Origin: a virus | Virus record (IMG/VR): IMGVR_UViG_3300046777_001230 | Coordinates: 1-24,344 of that record | Strand: one strand, 5' to 3' | DNA length: 24,344 bases | Shown here: positions 13,853 to 20,791 of the stretch, one piece after another | Layout of the letters: each line of letters opens with the position of its first letter | How positions within the stretch are numbered: the stretch's first letter is position 1 | Position numbers and translations under genes: made by a program | Notes under the pieces: model-generated | Databases searched by the model: none | Told to the model about the DNA's origin: nothing | Seen by the model: only the letters and a program-made list of their open reading frames with translations

Positions 13853-14932
13853 TCAATCCAGTTTGAACAAGCGTTCCATCGGATAAGATTCGTAAATCGG
13901 CCTTCCTTCTAGGGCAGGATTACCTGTGTACTTAGTTTGGACAAAATAATATTTCAATTCACCAGCCCTTGGCAGCAGATTGTGACCATAGGCTATTTTG
14001 AAACCCGTGCTTGCTGGAATGTCGGCAGATAGATCACGGTAAGGTTGCATAAAACAGCTAAATACGAATGTTATGTCGCATAACTTCTGGGCAACAGACG
14101 ATCCAGTGGCGGGATCAACTTTGAATAGGACTTCTGGAGGAGGGTATCTTTTTGATTCAATTCCTTCAAGAAGAAGTGACCCCTTGGGGTATCCAAAAAA
14201 ATCGTATTGATTAACTTTACCAAATCCAGAAATTACATTCTCAGCGAATACTATTTCATAAGGAACAAAGTACCAAGTTAATTTAACCTTTTGCTTGACG
14301 ATTCTCAGTACAATACCTCCACCGTTTTGGTTGGTGGCTGGCAATCCATCAGGAACACCACCGCTCTGAGTCTTGAATGCAAATTGGCCTTGAGGGCTAG
14401 TAAGGAATTCAGTATTTGGTTCGGACTCAACATCAACAAACCTGAGATACTCTTTTGGATCAGTAAAATTTACAAAGTTGTCAGCAAGATTGTAATACCA
14501 TTTCAGCTGCTGCTGCTTACCTTTCAAATCGTTATCGTTCATCATCAGGTATGGTCTTGGCTCAAACTGAACCGAAACCCTGTACTTCTGATAAAAGACA
14601 AAATCGTAAATGTAATTAACTGATGGATCACGCTGATGAGTCTCACCAAGACTTCTACCAGCTGGCTGGATTCCTTCAATATTTGTGATCTTGGAAGCGA
14701 ATAACCAGTCATAATATGGATGCGCTGCCGGGAGTCGCCTTACAAGCCTTCCAGTACCATCTCCAGCCTTATAGACGCTTCCAAGGATATCACTTACCAA
14801 CGCTCCAAGATTGGCACGGTCGATGATAAAATCCATCGAAGCCGATCCACCGTCCGTTTGGAACGATGCGTTCGATGGGCTTGTTCTGTCGATTAGCTCG
14901 TACAGATTTCTTGATGAAGGTTCGATAGCCAT
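13853..14932 (-). CDS. Tail protein following the tape measure
   Basis: 359 residues beginning MAIEPSSRNLYELIDRTSPS. Beta-rich stretches (VNYIYDFVFYQKYRVSVQFE, QKVKLTWYFVPYEIVFAENV) suggest a distal-tail or hub-like structural protein, but no motif allows a family call. There is no membrane span. Its ATG overlaps the tape-measure TAA by one base (TAATG). In siphophages the gene right after the tape measure is usually the distal tail protein, so that is the leading idea, by position only. Confidence 0.7.
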   Translation of the reverse strand: MAIEPSSRNLYELIDRTSPSNASFQTDGGSASMDFIIDRANLGALVSDILGSVYKAGDGTGRLVRRLPAAHPYYDWLFASKITNIEGIQPAGRSLGETHQRDPSVNYIYDFVFYQKYRVSVQFEPRPYLMMNDNDLKGKQQQLKWYYNLADNFVNFTDPKEYLRFVDVESEPNTEFLTSPQGQFAFKTQSGGVPDGLPATNQNGGGIVLRIVKQKVKLTWYFVPYEIVFAENVISGFGKVNQYDFFGYPKGSLLLEGIESKRYPPPEVLFKVDPATGSSVAQKLCDITFVFSCFMQPYRDLSADIPASTGFKIAYGHNLLPRAGELKYYFVQTKYTGNPALEGRPIYESYPMERLFKLD

Positions 14933-16539
14933 TAGTTGCGAACCCCCTGTTGCGCCCTATTCTCTTTCCCTTGGCCAAGTGCCCATCCAACAAGCTGCTT
15001 CATTCCTTCAGCCATCACTTTTGTATTATCAGCGGTTTGTAATGCTGCGTTTTGTTGAGACTGCCCAAATGCAGCTTGCATCATATTCTTTCCAAGATCA
15101 GCTATTCCTGAATAAGATGCCTGTTTGGCAGCTGCGCCAACTGATGCACCCTGAGTATATTCTGGCATACCTCTTGATGGGCCAAAGGCTCTACTAAACG
15201 AATCGGCTTGAGCCTCCATGCTCCTACTCATGCTCTCTTGGACGGAAGCTGATGCTCCTTTTAATGCCTCCGCTCCAGATTTACTAACCCAGCTTGTAAC
15301 CCAAGCAGCAGCTTCCAAGAGGGCAACCGTTATTGCTTTAATTCCAACCATGAATGTATGAACAATGCCAGCTGCGAGATTTAATCCTCTGGCTATATTG
15401 TCGAATGAGATTAACAATACCGGAGTCAAAACTGACAATATTTCCGCAATGTCATAAAATAATGGAATTATGCTTTCCAAAACAGGAATCAACATATTTA
15501 TTACATTTGCCCACAATGCTATTATTGGGGCAGCTACTTTAATTAGTGCATTTCCAAATTGCTGCATTACGGGAGCAAGCATATTTGCCAATGGCATCAA
15601 AGTATCTGCAAATGCCCTAATTATTGGAACTATTGCCTGAATTATTGGTCTTAATCCAACTCCAATTGTCGCCATCAGGTCACTGATGACTAATTGAAGC
15701 TGGGCCATCAACGCCGGGTCTAGGGCTTTTACGAAGCCAGAAATTAGATTTATCAATTCAAATAAATAACCGGGTGCGTTTGCAACTGCTTGAGTTACAA
15801 GCATTAGCCCCTTAGCTGCTACCATTGCTGCTGCTGTTATTCCTTCAACTGCCTTTGAAAACATATTTGGTAGTGCCATACTCAATGCCGATAGTATGGA
15901 GTCATCCATTTCCCCTTCGCCACCAGCACCCCTGCCACCACCAATTAGTCCACCACCACCACCTCCACCTATTGCTGCTCCTTCAAAAGAAGACCCAAGA
16001 TCATCCATCTTGTTTGCCAGTAGTTCAACTCCATCTAAAAATTGAGCGTCCTCCCATTGGCTATAAAGCCTTCCGTATTCGTCTACGCTTCTTCCAGAAT
16101 ATTCAACTATCTTTCCAAATCTTTGAATCTGCCTTCCTTCACCGCTAAGATCTGGAAGCGACTCCATTATCTCTATAGGTATTTCTTTGAAATCATCTTC
16201 CCACTGAGAGAACATACTTCCAAATTCAATAATTGATGATGTGGTTCTTTGAATCGAGCCACCCATCTCGTCAATTCTCTGAGATACGCTTACTATGGCC
16301 GTACCTACAGGATCAACGGATTTAGCTACATCCTTAAATGAACTTTGGATATTTTCTGATGGTGCTTTTTCTTTTCCAGCTGGTGCAGCCTTCGCCTTCT
16401 CTTCTTTTGGTTGAACAACTTTTATATTTTTAATTGCTGCTATTATTCCATGTATTCCTGTAAGTATTTTGGATAAATTCCTATTAGCCTCCTCAAGTAT
16501 AGACACTGCGCCTTCAAGATTTTCCGCTGGAGTCGCCAT
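14932..16539 (-). CDS. Tape measure protein
   Basis: 535 residues from ATG 16539, chosen because GGGAG lies 7 bases upstream; an ATG 18 bases earlier has poor spacing. The protein has a helical N-terminus with a Lys/Ala/Pro-rich linker, two related segments ending YSQWED or FSQWED (about 101-116 and 149-165), a glycine-rich hinge (about 189-208), then a long hydrophobic alpha-helical part (about 220-420) with probable membrane-inserting stretches, and a Gln/Ala-rich end. This is the tape-measure pattern, and the gene follows the frameshifting chaperones as in lambda. At the usual about 1.5 angstrom per residue, tail length would be near 80 nm. Confidence 0.9.
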   Translation of the reverse strand: MATPAENLEGAVSILEEANRNLSKILTGIHGIIAAIKNIKVVQPKEEKAKAAPAGKEKAPSENIQSSFKDVAKSVDPVGTAIVSVSQRIDEMGGSIQRTTSSIIEFGSMFSQWEDDFKEIPIEIMESLPDLSGEGRQIQRFGKIVEYSGRSVDEYGRLYSQWEDAQFLDGVELLANKMDDLGSSFEGAAIGGGGGGGLIGGGRGAGGEGEMDDSILSALSMALPNMFSKAVEGITAAAMVAAKGLMLVTQAVANAPGYLFELINLISGFVKALDPALMAQLQLVISDLMATIGVGLRPIIQAIVPIIRAFADTLMPLANMLAPVMQQFGNALIKVAAPIIALWANVINMLIPVLESIIPLFYDIAEILSVLTPVLLISFDNIARGLNLAAGIVHTFMVGIKAITVALLEAAAWVTSWVSKSGAEALKGASASVQESMSRSMEAQADSFSRAFGPSRGMPEYTQGASVGAAAKQASYSGIADLGKNMMQAAFGQSQQNAALQTADNTKVMAEGMKQLVGWALGQGKENRAQQGVRN

Positions 16540-16822
16540 GCCTATTCTCCCATGCATCCTCTAGCTCTTGAATCGACTTTCCAAAGGCGAGTCCCATCTC
16601 AAAGAACTGCTGCCTTGCAAGCGATTCATTTTCTCCAAAATGCGGATCAATCCTAATCGGCACTCCGGTCTTCTTGTTCCTTGGCCTGTAATATATAAGC
16701 GACACTTGCCTCATTGTCAGCTTGGCCACTTGATCCATCGACAAGCAGTATGGCTCATCAACTAATCCAGCTACAAGCTGTGGCCAATTCGGCGTTAAGT
16801 CTTCGCCTCCTGAGCCTTGGCC
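16514..16822 (-). CDS. Tail assembly chaperone T part, made by -1 frameshift
   Basis: After slippage on GGGAAAG the ribosome would read 102 more residues: GQGSGGEDLTPNWPQLVAGL, then DEPYCLSMDQVAKLTMRQVS and an acidic/helical end. This frame is open from a TGA inside gene G to TGA 16514-16516. An ATG at 16738 could start only a 74-residue protein and lacks a good ribosome site. Lambda G and GT work the same way: the T part binds tail tube protein while G coats the tape measure. The 3' end overlaps the tape-measure start by 26 bases. The fused GT would be about 242 residues. Confidence 0.85.
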   Translation of the reverse strand, partial: GQGSGGEDLTPNWPQLVAGLVDEPYCLSMDQVAKLTMRQVSLIYYRPRNKKTGVPIRIDPHFGENESLARQQFFEMGLAFGKSIQELEDAWENRHGDSSGKS

Positions 16823-17241
16823 TTTCCCACTGCAACAGGGAATGACCTCTCAACTATCATCTCAATAAGTGATGAAATCTCTGAGTTTTCATTTATAAGT
16901 GTGTTTGCATCATTCGGTGAAATACCAGCCAATATTGAAAGCAGAGTCGATATACCCCATAGTGTTCTTAGATTCTCGCTTGTCTTTTTTCCACCAAACA
17001 CGAAGTCTCCATCTTTTATTGATTCAATAACCTGTGCGATCTGCTTGTCGTACTCTTCCTTGTCTAGGAATTCCTTGTACTCACGAATCTTCTCAAGAGA
17101 TTTGCGCTCGAAAGCCCTCTCAAGCTCAGATTGCTTTTCAAGAGTAAGGAGCGAGATTTTATACTTATTCCCTTTGGAGCATACCCATTCGATAGCTCCT
17201 CCAGACTGTCCAATGGAATCGGAAAGGGTATGGATTCCCAT
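16795..17241 (-). CDS. Tail assembly chaperone G
   Basis: 148 residues, mostly helical (LEKQSELERAFERKSLEK, EEYDKQIAQVIESIKDGD), ending VERSFPVAVGKAKAQEAKT. The length, position between tail-tube genes and tape measure, and the frameshift site before its stop all agree with lambda-type gpG. ATG 17241 has AAAGGA about 8 bases upstream; ATG 17250, which overlaps the previous stop as ATGA, is a real alternative adding three residues. The protein is expected to act transiently in tail assembly, holding the tape measure with GT, and to be absent from finished virions. Confidence 0.87.
   Translation of the reverse strand: MGIHTLSDSIGQSGGAIEWVCSKGNKYKISLLTLEKQSELERAFERKSLEKIREYKEFLDKEEYDKQIAQVIESIKDGDFVFGGKKTSENLRTLWGISTLLSILAGISPNDANTLINENSEISSLIEMIVERSFPVAVGKAKAQEAKT
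16822..16828 (-). promoter_or_regulatory. -1 ribosomal frameshift site GGGAAAG
   Basis: On the coding strand the G frame reads GTG GGA AAG, so the heptamer G GGA AAG fits the X XXY YYZ rule and is identical to the lambda G-T slippery sequence. The T frame lies exactly one base back. It sits eight codons before the G stop. Downstream, GGCCAA (minus strand, at 16822-16817) and TTGGCC (16787-16782) could close a loop that contains GGCG/CGCC (16807-16804 with 16794-16791), a possible weak stimulatory fold. Confidence 0.88.
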
Positions 17242-17246
17242 TTCAA

Positions 17247-17762
17247 TCATCCTTTCGGGTGGGGTGCGTAATCAACTTCCGTAGACAAGCAAGCAAAATC
17301 GATATCATATTCTAACAGATTTCTGACAGAATTGTCGTAATTTGTGCTTATGACAACAGAATTGGTGATTTGAAATAAAGTCCGCTTTTGGCCAGCTTGG
17401 TTTGTGTATTTGATTTCCAGCTTACCCTTCTCATTGATAATCGGTACTCTTGGACCGTCATTGATGCTAACCGTATCGTCTAGAAACAAATATCCATGAA
17501 TTGTCACTTTGGTTTCACGCATTCCGCCATTAAGCATCTGCATGGGGATGCCGTAATTCTTCCACGCTGGAACGGCAGACAAATCGCCATTGACGATATT
17601 GCCTTCGATATTCGCATCACGAAGAGACTTGATATTCGAGATGTGAATAGACTTGTCCTCAATCTCAATGCCCCATTCGTCGGCAAAGAGAGTGAGGACG
17701 GTCCCCGGACGAGTCTCAGAGGTGAAGACAACGCCAGAACCCTTGCCTGAATAGAAGGGCAT
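17247..17762 (-). CDS. Tail-tube-like protein, copy 2
   Basis: 171 residues beginning MPFYSGKGSGVVFTSETRPG. It shares its opening plan with the next gene upstream: M-x-x-Y-[SA]-G-K, then a short strand and E-W-x-[IM]-E-[IL]-E at about residue 28, then an I.G.....G tube-like loop. The rest is beta-rich (RETKVTIHGYLFLDD, KLEIKYTNQAGQKRTLFQ), as expected of HK97/lambda-type tube proteins. AGGA upstream supports ATG 17762. It lies immediately before chaperone G, the usual tube position. It may be a second tube protein, a tube cap or a decoration form. Confidence 0.75.
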   Translation of the reverse strand: MPFYSGKGSGVVFTSETRPGTVLTLFADEWGIEIEDKSIHISNIKSLRDANIEGNIVNGDLSAVPAWKNYGIPMQMLNGGMRETKVTIHGYLFLDDTVSINDGPRVPIINEKGKLEIKYTNQAGQKRTLFQITNSVVISTNYDNSVRNLLEYDIDFACLSTEVDYAPHPKG

Positions 17763-17774
17763 GGCTTATCCTCG

Positions 17775-18200
17775 TTATGCCTGAGCGATAGACTGGTTCT
17801 GAGCCGATTGAATCACGCCACTGTTATCCATGTTGGTCAGTGTGCCAGTGAATTCAAAGGTGGACTTTTCACGCACATTGTTGCCAACTGTGACACCAGT
17901 AAGAATGACATTGAGAGAGAAACCGATTGTGCCAGTCTGCAACAATCCAAGCTCAACAGGAACAACTGTTCCAGCTTGGAAAGTGGTCAGGACTCCAGCG
18001 TCAGCAACACTCTCATACGGTCCAGATGCAGAGATAGTGCCACCCCTGATGCCAGACATGATCGAGTTCATGCCATAAGACTCAAAGTTGGTGGCATCGA
18101 CCTCCTCAACTTCAAGCTCCATGCTCCACTCTTCAAGAGGAATACGAACTGCTGGCGATCCAACAGTGACGAATCCAGTCTTACCAGCGTAATAAGCCAT
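17775..18200 (-). CDS. Tail-tube-like protein, copy 1 (main tube candidate)
   Basis: 141 residues beginning MAYYAGKTGFVTVGSPAVRI, with PLEEWSMELEVEEVDATNFE typical of phage tail-tube families and an immunoglobulin-like beta pattern in the remainder (TIGFSLNVILTGVTVGNN, STFEFTGTLTNMDN). A near-perfect Shine-Dalgarno, TAGGAGGT, lies 8 bases ahead of ATG 18200 and is the best ribosome site in the leftward block, as expected for a protein made in many copies. I take this as the main tail tube protein and its neighbour at 17247-17762 as a relative. Confidence 0.8.
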   Translation of the reverse strand: MAYYAGKTGFVTVGSPAVRIPLEEWSMELEVEEVDATNFESYGMNSIMSGIRGGTISASGPYESVADAGVLTTFQAGTVVPVELGLLQTGTIGFSLNVILTGVTVGNNVREKSTFEFTGTLTNMDNSGVIQSAQNQSIAQA

Positions 18201-18202
18201 GA

Positions 18203-18685
18203 TTACTGACCTCCTAAGAAGGCGATTTTGTAAGTAGCACCAGCGGAACTAGAAAGAGTGATTGTCTTATCCGTACCGCTTACAGCCTGATGGGTAGGAG
18301 TCGTGAAAAGGAACCCAGCACCAGCTGGAATTGTTATGGTTGGACTTGTTCCACCAAGGAACCACTCAAGACCATTAGTTGCGCCGGGAGCGAAAACAAC
18401 CGTTCCAGTGGAAGAAGTGACAATGACTGAAAAAATTCTTGCTAATGCGATTGAAGTGCCAAGGAAGTCAGACAATCCAGTGGAAAGATCGTAAGTATAT
18501 GATCCACTAGCTGCCAGAGTCCTTTGCTCTGCAAATACGATATTCGCCGGATTAGAACCCGTAAGTGCTGGAGCCACACTCAGCGAAACAGCGTCTGGAC
18601 CCTGCCCAAGCACATTGAACCCGGTCAGGGTCTTCTGCTGATCCCATGACAGGCTAAGAATCGTGTTGGCTGTATTGAGTGCCAT
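18203..18685 (-). CDS. Conserved small virion protein in tail module
   Basis: 160 residues beginning MALNTANTILSLSWDQQKTL. The pattern EQRTLAASGSYTYDLSTGLS, a D-[FL]-x-G-x-[ST] stretch, IFSVIVTSSTGTVVF, IPAGAGFLF and a final TYKIAFLGGQ follows a recurring phage structural family of beta-sandwich type found near tail genes. The function in the particle is not established. It sits between the tail-terminator candidate and the tube proteins, with its ATG overlapping the upstream stop (TAATG). Confidence is high that it is real and moderate that it is in the virion. Confidence 0.75.
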   Translation of the reverse strand: MALNTANTILSLSWDQQKTLTGFNVLGQGPDAVSLSVAPALTGSNPANIVFAEQRTLAASGSYTYDLSTGLSDFLGTSIALARIFSVIVTSSTGTVVFAPGATNGLEWFLGGTSPTITIPAGAGFLFTTPTHQAVSGTDKTITLSSSAGATYKIAFLGGQ

Positions 18686-19122
18686 TAGCTAGTTCTCTCT
18701 TCGATACTTTTGTATCTGATGATTAAACCAGATATATCATAATTATTGGCTTCGCCAGATACAATATCAAAAGGTGGAGTTAATTCTATATTTGCATCAA
18801 TAAATTCAGTACCGGGCAGGCTGGGCTGGAATAGCTCATTCCTTATTGATTCACGCAACTTAAGGAACGATTCGACATCTGACTCATAAATTCTGTTTCC
18901 CGGCCTTATAAGCGTTATTTGGAGGTCGTATGTGTATTCGACGATCTTGTCGAATGCTTCCATAGTTATCTTTTCTTTTCCCGGCGTAATGAATATGACC
19001 GGGACTGGGTCTTCCTGAAGAAGAACTGGTTTTTTCCTGATTTTTACTGGAGGAATTGCTGGAATCTGATCCAGACGCTGCTTTGCATAAACAAGAGCTT
19101 CCCAGAATATAGATGTAGCCAT
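18685..19122 (-). CDS. Tail terminator candidate
   Basis: 145 residues: a helical start (MATSIFWEALVYAKQRLDQI), then a proline-rich stretch, PVPVIFITPGKEKITMEAFD, YDLQITLIRPGNR, a helix LKLRESIRNELF and a last strand region ISGLIIRYK. Size, the order helix / strand / ITPG / strand / helix / strand, and position just upstream of the tube genes match siphophage tail-terminator proteins, which cap the tail at the head end. No sequence motif is diagnostic, so the call rests on size, pattern and gene order. The start overlaps the upstream TAA. Confidence 0.68.
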   Translation of the reverse strand: MATSIFWEALVYAKQRLDQIPAIPPVKIRKKPVLLQEDPVPVIFITPGKEKITMEAFDKIVEYTYDLQITLIRPGNRIYESDVESFLKLRESIRNELFQPSLPGTEFIDANIELTPPFDIVSGEANNYDISGLIIRYKSIEERTS

Positions 19123-19451
19123 TAATTTATGCCCTCTCCAGCCAAGGAGGTTGCCTTGACGCTCCAGCGAGTGCGGAGGACACCGTCATCAATTAAATCC
19201 ACGGTATATTTTTTGCCATTCTTATCGGTAATTATCGCATTCAGCTTCGGGTTCAGGGATGGAGCGTTATCCTTCCAGACGAGAAATTCTACAGCTGTTG
19301 CATAAACCGAAGTTCCAGATATAGTCTCTGTGGCTATAACAGCTGGCCTTCTAACCACATTATGGATGGTTACTACAGACTCCCCGCTGTTCTGGAAGTA
19401 AATAGTTTCCTTATTGTCAAATATTGTGTAATCCTGAGTTATGTTTAGCAT
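19122..19451 (-). CDS. Head-closure (stopper) candidate
   Basis: 109 residues, all beta in appearance: MLNITQDYTIFDNKETIYFQ, EFLVWKDN, then LNPKLNAIITDKNGKKYTVD and LRTRWSVKATSLA. The P-K-x-x-[AD]-x-I-x-D-x-x-G-x-x-[YW]-x-V pattern near the C-terminus is that of phage head-tail connector stoppers, which plug the portal end after packaging. Its place between a gp10-like protein and the tail-terminator candidate agrees. Overlaps by one base on both sides (TAATG) suggest tight coupling. Moderate confidence in role, high in the gene. Confidence 0.68.
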   Translation of the reverse strand: MLNITQDYTIFDNKETIYFQNSGESVVTIHNVVRRPAVIATETISGTSVYATAVEFLVWKDNAPSLNPKLNAIITDKNGKKYTVDLIDDGVLRTRWSVKATSLAGEGIN

Positions 19452-20059
19452 TACACATAACCCTCTGTGTCATAAGTCCATTGAAGCAGAAACCCGCTCT
19501 GGGTTTTCATTGGACTAATAGCCATTGCTGTGTCTGGAATGCTTTTTCTTCCTTTATCCGCAAGCCATTGAGAATAATCCGCTGGATTTCCAGTTGGCCC
19601 ATTTATATCTTTGTATCCAACTTTTGCCTTAATTCCTGAAGAATCCATTCTAAATGTAATGCTTTTTGCAAGGCTAGTTGTTCTATATCTTGGATATTGT
19701 CCCGGCCTAGAACCCGGAGGGCCACGCCTAGCGAGAAGCTCTTGCCTGTGCGCTGAAACAAAATATTTTGCAGCTGTTTTTAATTCTCGCTCCAAAGTAA
19801 CTTTGTCTACTGGAGAACTTTGTATTGCCTGCTGCGTAGATGTGCTTGTAGTCACATCTTCTGGAATGTCAGCTGGATTGTATGGTCTTCCGCTCAGAAA
19901 ATTAACAACGGCATTAAAATACTTGACCGCTGACCAGACTATTTCTCTGGCCAGATCGGTTATTTTTGTTCTATTGGTATTGGTTACATTCTGCGTAACA
20001 ACAGAATCAACGGTTGGCGTACCATCGTACTCTATTACCAGTACAGAGTGGAATGCCAT
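19451..20059 (-). CDS. Neck protein, HK97 gp10-like
   Basis: 202 residues. Residues about 86-202 follow the gp10 plan: a long helix (VTLERELKTAAKYFVSAHRQ), GPPGSRPGQYPRYRTTSLAKS (113-133) corresponding to the usual RTGxLxxSI motif, strands (FRMDSSGIKAKVGY), and a final strand pair. The N-terminal about 80 residues are longer than in small gp10 proteins. The 'PPGxxPGxxPxxRTxxLxxSI' form is common in phage neck or minor tail proteins. A weak ribosome site (GATGAAG) precedes ATG 20059. It is expected in the head-tail junction. Confidence 0.75.
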   Translation of the reverse strand: MAFHSVLVIEYDGTPTVDSVVTQNVTNTNRTKITDLAREIVWSAVKYFNAVVNFLSGRPYNPADIPEDVTTSTSTQQAIQSSPVDKVTLERELKTAAKYFVSAHRQELLARRGPPGSRPGQYPRYRTTSLAKSITFRMDSSGIKAKVGYKDINGPTGNPADYSQWLADKGRKSIPDTAMAISPMKTQSGFLLQWTYDTEGYV

Positions 20060-20065
20060 GCTTCA

Positions 20066-20383
20066 TCAGTCCGTCACGATGTAAGTTAAGTGTCCACCAA
20101 CATTGCCAGCACCGCTCAGGACAATGTTTAACGCCTCACCAATTTCAGTCCTAAACAATCCAACTAGGCCAGCTGGGGTAACCGCCCCATATGCTGCCAT
20201 AGTTGTTCCATGACTTCCAAGATAGATTGGTCCTGTAATTGCCGTTGCATTTGAGGCAAAGTACCCATCAAGATTTACCGATGCTGTAGCCGTATACTGC
20301 AACACAAGAATTCTTTTGCCAGTAACAGCTGCAACAACAGTATTTGATCCAGCAGATTGTGCATCAATTTTTGCGTATTTCAT
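20066..20383 (-). CDS. Conserved small head-associated protein
   Basis: 105 residues: MKYAKIDAQSAGSNTVVAAV, TGKRILVLQYTATASVNLD, TAITGPIYLGSHGT, RTEIGEALNIVLSGAGNVGG, HLTYIVTD. This is a very widespread phage pattern (IDaxssGdNtvVaAvaGKkIrVl ... ETavGEALnI..s....vgG.ltYv) with a single beta-sandwich domain, usually encoded beside capsid genes and thought to be a virion surface or decoration protein. The ATG overlaps the previous stop (ATGA). The pattern is recognised with good confidence; the exact place in the particle is not. Confidence 0.8.
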   Translation of the reverse strand: MKYAKIDAQSAGSNTVVAAVTGKRILVLQYTATASVNLDGYFASNATAITGPIYLGSHGTTMAAYGAVTPAGLVGLFRTEIGEALNIVLSGAGNVGGHLTYIVTD

Positions 20384-20598
20384 CTCGGTTTCATCCTCGT
20401 CATTCTCTGGAACGGTCCACCAAGAAGCTGCTGTGTCTTAAGCAGAGATGACAACTTGGTTGTCAAGGTATCCAGATAGTCGGACCAATTAACCGTTTGT
20501 CCATCAACCGTGTAGTTTGGTTTAGGATTCGCAGTAATATCCTTGATTATTGCGGAGATGTTAGCGATTGCCTGACTAATATCAGTTTCCGCTGACAT
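20380..20598 (-). CDS. Small conserved helical protein in head module
   Basis: 72 residues. MSAETDISQAIANISAIIKD is followed by the motif PNYTVDGQTVNWSDYLDTLT (27-46) and LLKTQQLLGGPFQ. The xPNYTVDGQTVxWxxYxxxL stretch with helices either side recurs in many phages just after the major capsid gene; function is unknown. GGAG lies 7 bases before the ATG, inside the preceding gene, which it overlaps by 17 bases. It probably works with its neighbours at the head surface or connector. Confidence 0.78.
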   Translation of the reverse strand: MSAETDISQAIANISAIIKDITANPKPNYTVDGQTVNWSDYLDTLTTKLSSLLKTQQLLGGPFQRMTRMKPR

Positions 20599-20776
20599 CT
20601 TTGAACTCCACAGCTACTGGCTGGCGAGATTCGTGCAATTGGTAGCGAATCCGATATTCGTTCTTCGCTTGCTCTTTTCCGTATGCCTTGATGAAGGCTC
20701 TGGGAAGCTCCCCGAAGGAAACCTCCCAGACCTTCATTGTTGGCATTACAGTCTTCTCAGATGTGGTGGGTTTCAT
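20582..20776 (-). CDS. Small hypothetical protein downstream of capsid
   Basis: 64 residues beginning MKPTTSEKTVMPTMKVWEVS. After about 12 polar residues come one strand-like segment (KVWEVSFGE), LPRAFIKAYGKEQAKNEYRI and a final strand (PVAVEFKD). It resembles short phage proteins with a W.V....LP...i.A....A..kY layout found in head modules, but I have no family name for it. GAGG lies close to ATG 20776. It lies 15 bases after the capsid stop and is probably co-expressed with the capsid. Confidence 0.65.
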   Translation of the reverse strand: MKPTTSEKTVMPTMKVWEVSFGELPRAFIKAYGKEQAKNEYRIRYQLHESRQPVAVEFKDVSGN

Positions 20777-20791
20777 CTGCCTCAGACCTTA

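Noticed and set aside
16817-17284. 155-codon plus-strand frame opposite chaperone G
   Set aside because: It mirrors the G gene and is Ser/Ile-rich in the pattern expected of reverse-complemented Asp/Glu/Asn codons.
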